Shown here: piece by piece, positions 16,755-24,953 of the stretch | Position numbering within the stretch: the first letter of the stretch is position 1 | Layout: each line of letters opens with the position of its first letter | Assembly (NCBI GenBank): GCA_012959995.1 | Contig: DUCC01000009.1 | Span: 1-45,798, forward strand | DNA from: Acidimicrobiia bacterium | GTDB lineage: Bacteria; Actinomycetota; Acidimicrobiia; Acidimicrobiales; MedAcidi-G1 | Direction of reading: 5' to 3' | Length of the DNA stretch: 45,798 bases | Notes under the pieces: generated by a model | Seen by the model: only the letters and a program-made list of their open reading frames with translations | Database searches by the model: none | Told to the model about the DNA's origin: nothing | Made by a program: the position numbers and the translations under genes

Positions 16755-17890
16755 GACGACATCTGCTGGTCACCAACGACTACCCGCCCAAAGTAGGAGG
16801 TATCCAGTCGTACCTGTGGGAACTCTGGCGCCGTCTGCCCGCTGAGGACGTCGCCGTGCACACCACGCCCTACAACGGCACCGAGAGCTTTGATGCCCAA
16901 CAGGACTACACCCTTACCCGGTCTAAAGAACCCGTATTGTTACCTCACCGCTGGGTACGGCGCCGGGCCGCAAAACTGGCCGCCCAACACCAAGCAGAAA
17001 TGATTATTTGGGACCCCGCACTCCCGGTAGGGCTAGCCGCACCCCGAGTAAAATTTCCTTACGCCGTGGTCCTCCATGGCGCAGAAGTAACCATCCCCGG
17101 CCGACTGCCCATTACCCGGCAACTCCTAGCCCGGGTACTGCGCCGAGCCTCACTGGTTATCTGCGCCGGCCAATACGCCGCCGCCGAAGCCCAAAGAGCC
17201 GCAAAACAAGAACTCCCCACGGTGATTATTCCCCCCGGAGTAGATACCGAACGCTTTAAACCACTGAGCCAAGAGCAGCGCCGAACAATACGCAGAAAAC
17301 TTGGCTTAGACGAAACAGCCCCCCTGGTAGTCAGCGTAAGCCGCTTGGTACCCCGCAAAGGCATGGACACCCTCATCAAAGCCTCGCTGGAAATTCAAAA
17401 AACTATTCCCAACGTGACGGTGGCTATAGCGGGCACCGGCCGAGACGAAAAAAGATTAAAAAAACTTATTGAAACCACCGACGCCCCCGTAAAAATGCTG
17501 GGCCGAGTAGACGACGATTTGCTCCCCGGTCTTTACGGAGCCGGCGACGTGTTTGCCATGTTGTGTCGTACCCGGTGGGCGGGCCTCGAACAAGAAGGGT
17601 TCGGCATTGTTTTTGTAGAAGCGGCCGCCGCCGGCGTGCCCCAAGTTGCCGGCCAAAGCGGGGGAGCGGCCGAAGCGGTAAGCCACGGCGAAACCGGCTT
17701 GGTGGTAGACCCGCCCGACGACCCGAAAAAAGCGGCAGCAGCCCTCATAGAAATATTGAACGACCCAGCAAAGCAAACCGCCATGGGCCAAGCATCACGG
17801 CAACGAGCCCTAAAAGAGTTCTCCTACCAAGTGTTAGCCGACCGTCTACAAGCCAGCATCGACCAAACGACCCTGCGAGAAACAAAATGA
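16751..17890 (+). CDS. pimB: GT4 glycosyltransferase, phosphatidylinositol mannosyltransferase (PimB) type
   Basis: This 379-residue retaining glycosyltransferase has a GT-B fold. It begins with LLVTNDYPPKVGGIQSYL, very close to the start of PimB, which adds the second mannose to phosphatidylinositol mannosides using GDP-mannose. The C-terminal half has VSVSRLVPRKGMDTLI and the donor-binding EQEGFGIVFVEA (E-x7-E). The ATG at 16751 overlaps the queG stop, and the frame upstream of it lies inside queG. Related GT4 enzymes act on other lipids, so the acceptor remains an inference. Confidence 0.82.
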   Translation: MRRHLLVTNDYPPKVGGIQSYLWELWRRLPAEDVAVHTTPYNGTESFDAQQDYTLTRSKEPVLLPHRWVRRRAAKLAAQHQAEMIIWDPALPVGLAAPRVKFPYAVVLHGAEVTIPGRLPITRQLLARVLRRASLVICAGQYAAAEAQRAAKQELPTVIIPPGVDTERFKPLSQEQRRTIRRKLGLDETAPLVVSVSRLVPRKGMDTLIKASLEIQKTIPNVTVAIAGTGRDEKRLKKLIETTDAPVKMLGRVDDDLLPGLYGAGDVFAMLCRTRWAGLEQEGFGIVFVEAAAAGVPQVAGQSGGAAEAVSHGETGLVVDPPDDPKKAAAALIEILNDPAKQTAMGQASRQRALKEFSYQVLADRLQASIDQTTLRETK

Positions 17891-18312
17891 ACACCATAGC
17901 CAACCCCGGCCAAGGCATCATCAAAGTATCTTGGGGTGGCACGCTGGGCTTCACCCTCATGGCAGCAATTTCTGTCCTCTACTCGGGGCCGTTGCGCACC
18001 CTCGGGCTACTGGCCAATCTTGCATTATTTTTGACAGGCTGCGGGGCGTTCCTGATGGCCTTCGCCCGAGCAGTTGGAAGAAGCCGAACCGAAAACATCG
18101 GGGTGGGTGGGCTCTATTTTTTAGCCGGTTGCGCCCCACAAGTGGTACGCCGCCAACTCATGGGGGCACTAAGCATCCAAGTAGTAGTGGGCTTTACCGC
18201 CGCGTCGTTTCGGCCTTTTACCACCGTGGCTTCTGCAGTATTGGTTCCCGTTTTCGGCTTGGGCTTGGCCGGGCTCTGGGGCGCTCGCCACGGCAGTTTC
18301 GGCCCACGGTAA
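17887..18312 (+). CDS. Small integral membrane protein, unknown function
   Basis: The protein has 141 residues with about four hydrophobic spans (near 15-34, 38-62, 92-108 and 115-135) and a short basic terminus. The ATG overlaps the pimB stop (ATGA), so it is made with the mannosyltransferase and may assist envelope lipid synthesis; that is inference from position only. I do not recognise a family. Confidence 0.75.
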   Translation: MNTIANPGQGIIKVSWGGTLGFTLMAAISVLYSGPLRTLGLLANLALFLTGCGAFLMAFARAVGRSRTENIGVGGLYFLAGCAPQVVRRQLMGALSIQVVVGFTAASFRPFTTVASAVLVPVFGLGLAGLWGARHGSFGPR

Positions 18313-18390
18313 ACATTCCAATCCGGTGAGTGTTTAGCATCCCCGCTGCCCCGCTTCTCGCTCCGGTATGGTCAAGACAGGGAGAAACCA

Positions 18391-18849
18391 ATGACCGATC
18401 ACGCAAGCCAACACATTCTCATTCAAGCCTCACCACAAGAGTGCTTTGCCGCCGCCCTCGACGTAGAGCGTTACCCCGACTGGGCCGACGACATTAAAGA
18501 AGCCACCGTGGTTGCTCGAGACGACGAAGGGCGCGTCGGTGATGCGGCTTTCCGGGCCGCCGCCATGGGGCGCAGTACTACCTACACCTTGCGCTACAGC
18601 TACGGGTCAAACCCGCTACGCATGGCTTGGCGGCTCCTGGACGGCGACGTGATGCGTCGCATGGACGGCGAATACGAGTTCACCGCAGTAGAAGGCAGCC
18701 CAAACGTAACAAAAGTGCATTACCACCTTGAAGTAGATCTCTTGGTTCGGTTACCAGGCTTTGTAAAGCGTCGCCTCGAAGCAAAAATCGTCCACACCGC
18801 AGTAGACGACCTCAAAACACGTATTGAGTCAGGAATTAACCAGCGGTAA
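18391..18849 (+). CDS. SRPBCC / polyketide-cyclase-like (START-fold) protein
   Basis: This 152-residue protein has the typical opening of the family: a first strand followed by IQASPQECFAAALDVERYPDW, then the curved sheet and a long C-terminal helix (VDDLKTRIESG). Such proteins bind hydrophobic ligands such as lipids or quinone precursors in a deep cavity. AGGGAG precedes the ATG. It stands alone, convergent with glpK. The ligand is unknown. Confidence 0.8.
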   Translation: MTDHASQHILIQASPQECFAAALDVERYPDWADDIKEATVVARDDEGRVGDAAFRAAAMGRSTTYTLRYSYGSNPLRMAWRLLDGDVMRRMDGEYEFTAVEGSPNVTKVHYHLEVDLLVRLPGFVKRRLEAKIVHTAVDDLKTRIESGINQR

Positions 18850-18864
18850 GAGTTTTGGCAACCG

Positions 18865-20346
18865 TTATTGCGACGGTTGCTCCCACCGGCGACTGCGATC
18901 AACGGCTTGTAGCCAGCGTTGATGCAAAACGTTCACATTTTTACGATCCGCAGTGGGCAATGCTGTGCGGTCCGCTTGCCAAAGGTCAGAAAGTTCATCA
19001 AGGGAACCCCATACCCTTTCGGCAAGTCCGGCCAGCCACGCCGCCCCCAAAGCAGTCGCTTCAGTAGTAGCCGAACGAGTTACCGGAATATTCAGTTGGT
19101 CGGCTTGCAGATCAAGGAGAAGTTCCATGACCGCCGCCCCGCCATCGATACGCAAATCGGCAATGGTAAGACCCTCTCGAGACATGGCATCAACAACATC
19201 TCTGGTCTGAAAGACCATGGCTTCTACCACCGCACGAGCCATCTCAGCTCGGCCGGTTCCTCGGGTCAGCCCCACCAAGGTTCCACGCGCCCAAGGGTCC
19301 CACCAGGGGCTTCCCAAACCATTAAAAGCCGGAACCAAGAAAACATCCCCGGTATCGGGCACGCTTTGCGCCAAATCTTCAAGGTCGGATGCGTGATCAA
19401 TGATGCCCAAGCCATCGCGCAACCACTGGACCGCCGAACCGGCGGAAAAAATAGACCCCTCGCTGGCGTAAGTCAACGGGCCACCTTGCTCGAGTTGCCA
19501 AGCCACCGTGGTCAACAAGCCATCGGCCGGGGATGGCAAATCATCGCCAATGTTCGCTAATAAAAAACACCCCGTGCCGTAAGTGTTTTTGGCCTGCCCA
19601 GCGGCAAAACAAGCCTGACCAAAAAGTGCCGCCTGCTGGTCACCCGCCATGCCACTAATGGGTACCCCGGAACCCACCGGGCTGGCCGCATCGGTTACCC
19701 CGAAACGCCCCGACGAAGGGAAAACCTCGGGTAAGGCCGCCAGAGGAACACCCAGAAGGTCACAAAGTTCCTTTGACCAGCACCCGCTCCTTAGGTCAAA
19801 AAGCATGGTGCGACTGGCGTTAGAGGGTTCGGTTGCGTGGACCTTCCCGCCAGTGAGTTTCCACAACAGCCAAGAATCAATAGTGCCGAGACGCAGGTCA
19901 GCATCTGCAGAGACATTCCCTTCGCTAAGCAGCCACGCCATCTTGGTGCCAGAAAAATAAGGGTCAAGAACTAGCCCAGTGACTTCTCGCACAAAAGGAA
20001 GATGCCCGGCTTGAGTAAGTTCTTGGCACCGGTCGGCAGTACGGCGATCTTGCCAAACAATGGCTCGATGCTGGGGTAAACCAGTGACCGCATGCCAAGC
20101 CACCACGGTTTCTCGTTGGTTGGCAATGGCGATCGAAACCACTGGTTGAGTTAGGCGTTCAGCCACTTCAGTAAGGGTTTTTTGAGCGGCCTCCCAGATT
20201 TCTTGAGCATCGTGTTCCACCCACCCGGGCTGCGGAAAATACTGCGGAAACTCCTGCTGGGCCTGATCAACAATTTCCCCCCGCTCGTTTATCGCCAAAG
20301 TGCGCACGCTGGTGGTGCCGGCATCAAGAGAAAGAATTATCGCCAT
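18865..20346 (-). CDS. glpK: Glycerol kinase
   Basis: This 493-residue FGGY-family kinase makes sn-glycerol 3-phosphate from glycerol and ATP. It begins LSLDAGTTSVRT (phosphate-binding loop). It has the NQRETVVAWH and IVWQDRRTADRC segments, SGMAGDQQAALFG with the catalytic Asp, KNTYGTGCFLL, and the C-terminal DGGAAVMELLLDLQAD. It starts only 9 bases after the GerMN lipoprotein stop and reads as the last gene of the mtrA-mtrB run, an unusual company. The neighbouring genes contain no glycerol transporter or dehydrogenase. Confidence 0.93.
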   Translation of the reverse strand: MAIILSLDAGTTSVRTLAINERGEIVDQAQQEFPQYFPQPGWVEHDAQEIWEAAQKTLTEVAERLTQPVVSIAIANQRETVVAWHAVTGLPQHRAIVWQDRRTADRCQELTQAGHLPFVREVTGLVLDPYFSGTKMAWLLSEGNVSADADLRLGTIDSWLLWKLTGGKVHATEPSNASRTMLFDLRSGCWSKELCDLLGVPLAALPEVFPSSGRFGVTDAASPVGSGVPISGMAGDQQAALFGQACFAAGQAKNTYGTGCFLLANIGDDLPSPADGLLTTVAWQLEQGGPLTYASEGSIFSAGSAVQWLRDGLGIIDHASDLEDLAQSVPDTGDVFLVPAFNGLGSPWWDPWARGTLVGLTRGTGRAEMARAVVEAMVFQTRDVVDAMSREGLTIADLRIDGGAAVMELLLDLQADQLNIPVTRSATTEATALGAAWLAGLAERVWGSLDELSDLWQADRTALPTADRKNVNVLHQRWLQAVDRSRRWEQPSQ

Positions 20347-20355
20347 AGGAAGAGA

Positions 20356-21021
20356 CTAATCAACGGGGTCTACCGGCAGGTCATTGGTAAAGCCCTCGAT
20401 TAAATCAGGCGGCAAAAATGAGACGTAGTTTTCGCAGCGCACCGGCGCCCCCTCGGCCGACGGTTCGCCGTCACTTATGGGAGCATTGACCGAAGCAAGC
20501 AAGCCGTCTCGTTTAACGAGCACCAAAACTTGCTCAACTTCGATGCCGGCAATCAACTCGGTGGCCGTGCAGACCAGCATGGCGAAAGCCAGTTGGTTGC
20601 TGTACGAGTCGTCAATAGGGAACCCATCCAAACTGTTCAGTTGCACTTGCAAAATGTCACCGTCGAGCACCGTCCCCACCAAAATGCTCCCCTCGGCTAA
20701 CGGGGAAATAAGCCCTTGTTCTTGTTCCTTGCTCGTCGGGCCCACCAGCACCTGAGCCAAAATGGTGTTGACCGAACCGTCGGGTTCAATCTGGCGCTCC
20801 ACGGTTTGCAGCACCATGACCCCATCGCCTGAATCTTGGGCTAAAAAGATTTCTACTGTTTCTAATACCGCGGGGGGAGTGGTAGTGGTGATTGCTCCTT
20901 CGATGAGGGCGTCCGGGAGTTCAGCCGAGAGGTCTCGAGGTGAGCTTTCTAAAGGAATCCCGCAAGAAAATAGAGAGAGGCTGAGCAAGAAAGCAAACGA
21001 CCGAAAGAGTAAGCGCAACAT
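20356..21021 (-). CDS. GerMN-domain lipoprotein in the LpqB position
   Basis: The protein has 221 residues from the ATG at 21021; a GTG three bases earlier is an alternative. The signal ends in a lipobox (LFSC, Cys20). The region reading LVGPTSKEQEQGLISPL then LVGTVLDGDILQVQL matches the GerMN domain found in spore-germination and LpqB proteins. In many Actinobacteria LpqB follows mtrB and modulates the MtrAB system, and the order here is the same. Unlike LpqB, which is about 580 residues with a C-terminal beta-propeller, this one ends after the GerMN part. The start overlaps the mtrB stop by one base (TGATG). Confidence 0.8.
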   Translation of the reverse strand: MLRLLFRSFAFLLSLSLFSCGIPLESSPRDLSAELPDALIEGAITTTTPPAVLETVEIFLAQDSGDGVMVLQTVERQIEPDGSVNTILAQVLVGPTSKEQEQGLISPLAEGSILVGTVLDGDILQVQLNSLDGFPIDDSYSNQLAFAMLVCTATELIAGIEVEQVLVLVKRDGLLASVNAPISDGEPSAEGAPVRCENYVSFLPPDLIEGFTNDLPVDPVD

Positions 21022-22454
21022 CACAAATCCTCCAAGCCAGGGTTGAAGCGGGGGAGTTCTACAACAAAACGAGCGCCTAAAATACCATCTGGCCGCTCCT
21101 CTACCCAGACTCGACCGCTATGAAGGCGAATATCTTCTCGCACCATGCTGAGACCCAACCCGCTCCCGGCATCGTCTTCCCTTTGCCCCCCGGCCAAGCC
21201 TCGAGAAAACCGTTCAAAAATCTTTTCCCGTTCCGAAGCCATCACCCCAGGACCGTGATCATCCACGGCCACCCAAACATGCTGGGAGTCAGCACTAATA
21301 ACCACGGCGGAGATCCCGTTGCCGTAACGCAGGGCATTGGTAAAGAGGTTCGAAAACACGCGTCCCAAACGACGTTTATCTCCGTTGACCAACAAGTCAA
21401 TAGCCCCATCGTTCTCAGTAAGCGCTGTTTTTTCAAGATGTAAAGAGCGCAAGGTTGCGGTTAACAAAGCATGAATTTTGAGCCCGGAGAGATCCAGAGA
21501 AGCAGCCCCAGCATCAAAACGAGAAATCTCCAAAAGGTCCTCTACTAAACGACTAAAACGCGTGAGATCGCTAGAGAGAAGATTCAAAGCAGTTCGTGAA
21601 CGTTCTGACAATTCATGGCGGCGCGCCTCCAAAACTGCCACGCTGGAAGTCAAGGTGGTTAAAGGGCTGCGCAATTCGTGGCTTACATCGGAGGCAAAAC
21701 GGGCATCTCGTTGAATGCGTTTTTCTAAAGCTTCGGCCATTTCGTTAAAAGATTGCGTGAGTTGATCAAGATCAGGGTCATCGATATCTGCTAACCGTGT
21801 ATCGAGACGCCCACCTGCAATGGCCGCCGCCGCTACCCCTACCCGGCGTAAAGGGCGAAGCGTTCTACGGCTGGCCCAAAGCCCCACCAATGCGCCCATC
21901 AAGGTGGTGAAAGCAGCAGCGCTTCCCAAAATTATTTGCAAAGTACGCAAGGTGTCGTCAAGATCAACCAAGTCAACGACTTCAAAATAGTCGGCATCAA
22001 ATGCCACCAACGGAATACCAATAACAAGGTGAGGGCGCCCTTTGATCTCGGTAAGCAGTTGTCCAGCAGCGCCGTTGGCTACTTGAATCCGTAACAAAAG
22101 CGGGAGGTCTTCGCGCCCAATCTCCGGCCCCGGAAGCCAACGATCGTTAAGTCGTACCACCGGTTGAGCGCCCTCAATGCGAGTCAACGAGTCAACGATG
22201 GACGGTAAACTTTCAATAGTTGACTCCGGCGTGAGTTGGTTGCTGAGACGGCTGGCGTTGTTTACCGCTATGGCCGCCGCCGCCCCCTCGCGGTTTTCTA
22301 CCAACTGTTGACGAGCCAAAATCAATGTAGCGCCGGCCAGCAGCAAAGAAAGAGCGAGCCCGCCAATGGCAAAAGAAAATAAAATGCTTGACTGGAGGCC
22401 GAATTTAAGAGCGGAGGAAGGGTCCGTATCTTGGCCGGCTGCGAGTTCGCTCAT
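21021..22454 (-). CDS. mtrB: Two-component sensor histidine kinase, MtrB type
   Basis: This 477-residue membrane kinase has TM1 about 21-47, an extracytoplasmic sensor of about 120 residues, TM2 about 171-195, HAMP 196-248 and then the HisKA domain with phospho-acceptor His259 in SHELRSPL. The ATPase domain shows NLFTNALRYG (N box), DHGPGV (G1) and GSGLGL (G2). With the response regulator upstream and the GerMN lipoprotein downstream it forms the MtrAB-LpqB-type envelope-stress and division regulator of Actinobacteria. It starts 16 bases after mtrA. Confidence 0.88.
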   Translation of the reverse strand: MSELAAGQDTDPSSALKFGLQSSILFSFAIGGLALSLLLAGATLILARQQLVENREGAAAAIAVNNASRLSNQLTPESTIESLPSIVDSLTRIEGAQPVVRLNDRWLPGPEIGREDLPLLLRIQVANGAAGQLLTEIKGRPHLVIGIPLVAFDADYFEVVDLVDLDDTLRTLQIILGSAAAFTTLMGALVGLWASRRTLRPLRRVGVAAAAIAGGRLDTRLADIDDPDLDQLTQSFNEMAEALEKRIQRDARFASDVSHELRSPLTTLTSSVAVLEARRHELSERSRTALNLLSSDLTRFSRLVEDLLEISRFDAGAASLDLSGLKIHALLTATLRSLHLEKTALTENDGAIDLLVNGDKRRLGRVFSNLFTNALRYGNGISAVVISADSQHVWVAVDDHGPGVMASEREKIFERFSRGLAGGQREDDAGSGLGLSMVREDIRLHSGRVWVEERPDGILGARFVVELPRFNPGLEDL

Positions 22455-22470
22455 AAGGGAAGTTTAAGAA

Positions 22471-23160
22471 TCAGGGCTGTAGTTTGTACCCCATGCCACG
22501 CACCGTCATGACATAGCGCGGGTTGGCGGGGTCGAGTTCAATCTTGGTGCGCAATCGACGAACGTGCACGTCAACTAGCCGACCGTCGCCGAAATAGTCG
22601 TAGTCCCACACCTTTTGCAAGAGATCTTCGCGGCTGAGCACCCGTCCTGGCTGTGCAGCTAACTCAACAAGGAGACGAAACTCGGTTCGGGTGAGATGGA
22701 TTTCTTTATCCTCAACTTTGACCACCCCTTCATCGGGAATCAATTCAAGGCGATCAATAACGATGCGTGAAGGGACGTTGTCAGTGGATCGGGCCCGTCG
22801 CAGCAACGCTCGAATGCGAGCGGAAAGTTCTTTAGGGGCGAAAGGTTTCGTTAAATAATCGTCGGCCCCAGCCTCCAAGCCCGCAACCACATCATGGGTA
22901 TCGTCGCGAGCAGTCACCATGACAATTGGGACATCGCTGTTTCGGCGAATATTGCGGCAAACCTCAAACCCGTCCATACCGGGCAACATGATGTCAATCA
23001 GCACCACATCTGCGGGTTGGCGAGCAAAAGCGGTTAATGCTTCTTCGCCGGTTGCTGTTTCGTCAACCGTCCAGCCTTCTTCTTCTAAGGCCAAACGCAC
23101 CGCAGTACGGATACGTTCGTCGTCTTCAACGGTAAGTACGCGGGTTTCTCTTAAGGTCAT
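22471..23160 (-). CDS. mtrA: Two-component response regulator, MtrA type (OmpR family)
   Basis: This 229-residue regulator has a receiver domain at 1-120 with the acidic pocket Glu12-Asp13-Asp14, phospho-acceptor Asp56 in LIDIMLPG, Thr83 and Lys105 (LTKPF). An OmpR/PhoB winged-helix domain follows, with the DVHVRRLRTKI recognition helix near the end. In characterised Actinobacteria, MtrA controls cell-wall hydrolases, division and dnaA. The operon upstream of it carries an inositol-phosphatase-family gene 55 bases away, so it may have its own promoter. Confidence 0.9.
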   Translation of the reverse strand: MTLRETRVLTVEDDERIRTAVRLALEEEGWTVDETATGEEALTAFARQPADVVLIDIMLPGMDGFEVCRNIRRNSDVPIVMVTARDDTHDVVAGLEAGADDYLTKPFAPKELSARIRALLRRARSTDNVPSRIVIDRLELIPDEGVVKVEDKEIHLTRTEFRLLVELAAQPGRVLSREDLLQKVWDYDYFGDGRLVDVHVRRLRTKIELDPANPRYVMTVRGMGYKLQP

Positions 23161-23215
23161 ACAGTCTCAACAGAGAGGGCAAAAGTGGATCTCATCGGTG
23201 CCCATCATCGCACAT

Positions 23216-24001
23216 TTAAAGGTACTCCGCCGAACGAAGCAATTTGATGAGTTCCGGGTGAAGTTCTGCTGTGGTGGCGAGGACAAAATCTTTTTGAGGA
23301 AAGTTTCCTTCAAGGTCGGTCACCACGCCCCCCGCTTCGGCAACTAAAACAAGGCCCGCAGCCATATCCCAGAGGTTCAGTTCACTTTCAAAGTAACCAT
23401 CTACCCGGCCACAAGCCACGCTGGCCAGTTCGTAGGCCGCACCACCAAAACGGCGAATGTCTCGCACCTGAGGCAGGACCGCTACCAAAGACTGCGCTTG
23501 TTCGCCACGTCGCTCAGGTCGGTAACCAAAACCGGTAGCCAACAAGGCATGAGTCAAGTTTGGTGCCGGCCTGACCCTAATTTCTTGCTCATTTCGGGTA
23601 GCCCCTTGGCCAAGAGCGGCCGCAAATTCGTCACCTGCTGCCGGGTCTACGATGACCCCGGCGACCAGCACACCGTCTACCTCGGCGGCGATGGAAACGG
23701 TGTACCCGGTGAGCCCGTACATAAAGTTGGTGGTGCCATCAATGGGGTCAATGATCCAGCGCACCCCAGAGGTGCCGTTTACCGACGCTCCTTCTTCGCC
23801 CAAAACGCCGTCGTTGGGGCGTTGGCTAAGGAGATAGTTGACGAGCGTTTCTTCTGACCAACGGTCGGCCGCGGTGACCATGTCGGTCAGCGTGCTTTTT
23901 GTATCTTCGGCGGGGGTTCGGCCGGCTTTTTGGCGCAAAGTGGGAGCCACCAAACGTGCCGCCGCTAAGGCCAATTCTCGAAGTTGCGTTGGGTCAGCCA
24001 C
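23216..24001 (-). CDS. Inositol monophosphatase family protein
   Basis: This Mg-dependent sugar or inositol phosphatase has 261 residues from the GTG at 24001. The metal-binding motifs are complete: GEEG, WIIDPIDGTTNF and WDMAAG near the C-terminus. Members may dephosphorylate inositol phosphate (relevant to phosphatidylinositol synthesis), histidinol phosphate or nucleotides, and sequence alone does not decide. The frame could begin at an ATG at 24061, which would overlap the upstream membrane gene by 55 bases. Neither start has a good ribosome-binding site. Confidence 0.85.
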   Translation of the reverse strand: MADPTQLRELALAAARLVAPTLRQKAGRTPAEDTKSTLTDMVTAADRWSEETLVNYLLSQRPNDGVLGEEGASVNGTSGVRWIIDPIDGTTNFMYGLTGYTVSIAAEVDGVLVAGVIVDPAAGDEFAAALGQGATRNEQEIRVRPAPNLTHALLATGFGYRPERRGEQAQSLVAVLPQVRDIRRFGGAAYELASVACGRVDGYFESELNLWDMAAGLVLVAEAGGVVTDLEGNFPQKDFVLATTAELHPELIKLLRSAEYL

Positions 24002-24006
24002 GGGGT

Positions 24007-24327
24007 TTAGTTGTTGGAGCGTCGCTGGCGTAGGGACTGTTGGCGTTGCCCGGTGCGCCATTCAGTCATGGCTCGCAAGGTCAAGACCGAAACGATGCCC
24101 ACCCCGCCGGCGGCCAGCACAGCGCCAAAGACCCCGAAGGACCCCGCCCAAGCGGTGCAACCATCAGCGCACTGTAAATCAGCAACGGAGTAGCCGACCA
24201 AACCTCCGCAAGCACCAGCGACGACAATAGCCACCAGAGCGAGAAGGCGTGCTGTCAACGAGGGAGCAGCAGATTGTGCAGGAGTAGAGGTGATGGCGGG
24301 CTGATCGTTCACGTGTTGGCTTCTCAT
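24007..24327 (-). CDS. Small membrane protein with two transmembrane segments
   Basis: The protein has 106 residues: a polar N-terminus, a hydrophobic span near 26-47, a short loop with two Cys (LQCADGCTAW), a second span near 61-84 and a basic C-terminal tail. It heads the minus-strand run leading into the phosphatase and mtrAB. I do not recognise the family. The paired loop cysteines could form a disulfide outside the membrane. Confidence 0.6.
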   Translation of the reverse strand: MRSQHVNDQPAITSTPAQSAAPSLTARLLALVAIVVAGACGGLVGYSVADLQCADGCTAWAGSFGVFGAVLAAGGVGIVSVLTLRAMTEWRTGQRQQSLRQRRSNN

Positions 24328-24359
24328 TGGTTTGGGTAGTTATTTGGATCCTATTGCTT

Positions 24360-24371
24360 GCCTCGCGAGGC
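24360..24371. promoter_or_regulatory. 12-bp perfect palindrome in a divergent promoter region
   Basis: GCCTCGCGAGGC is perfectly self-complementary and lies between the divergent membrane-protein and NUDIX genes. It could be an operator or chance in GC-rich DNA. Confidence 0.25.
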
Positions 24372-24467
24372 TAGCGAAGAGGTCAGTAAACGAGTGAGCC
24401 AAGCGAACAAAAAGTTTGCGTATGGGTAGGGGTCACCTTGCCTGCTGCGAAGTGGCAGACTAGGAAG

Positions 24468-24953
24468 ATGAGGCATTGGAAAGTAGCAGGAGCATTACTG
24501 CAAAACCCCCAAGGCCTTTTGTTGGTAGCCAACCGGCGACGCAACGGTTCTCTGGATTGGACACCTCCCGGTGGGGTAGTCGACGAAGGAGAAACACCTT
24601 TGGAGGCCTTACGGCGAGAAGTGATTGAAGAAACTGGCCTGCGAGTTGATCAGTGGGGCGAGCTTGCTTACACCGTAGAAGTAGCGTTTACAGATCGTGA
24701 CATGCTGCTACAAGTTGAAGTACACCGTGCCCACTTGTGGTCAGGCGAGTTCATTTTCGAAGACCCCGATGGGATTGTTGAAGAGGCGCGCTTTGTTCAA
24801 CAAAAAGATGCCGGGTTGCTTTTAAAAGAGTCACCACTTTGGGTGCAGGAACCGGTGAGTAGTTGGTTGACGAGTCCGCAAACCTTGGGTGCTCATTTTT
24901 CGTATCAGGCACGAAAAACCAGTCAGGGAGAACTTCGAGTAGAGCGCCAGTGA
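24468..24953 (+). CDS. NUDIX hydrolase
   Basis: This 161-residue protein has a complete Nudix box: GGVVDEGETPLEALRREVIEETGLRV fits GX5EX7REUXEEXGU (the first 20 residues begin at about residue 36). Such enzymes hydrolyse nucleoside diphosphates linked to another group, often damaged nucleotides. The chosen ATG gives the usual N-terminus; a TTG start at 24438 would add ten residues. The TGA overlaps the GTG of dinB, coupling a possible nucleotide-pool cleaner to a translesion polymerase. Confidence 0.88.
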   Translation: MRHWKVAGALLQNPQGLLLVANRRRNGSLDWTPPGGVVDEGETPLEALRREVIEETGLRVDQWGELAYTVEVAFTDRDMLLQVEVHRAHLWSGEFIFEDPDGIVEEARFVQQKDAGLLLKESPLWVQEPVSSWLTSPQTLGAHFSYQARKTSQGELRVERQ

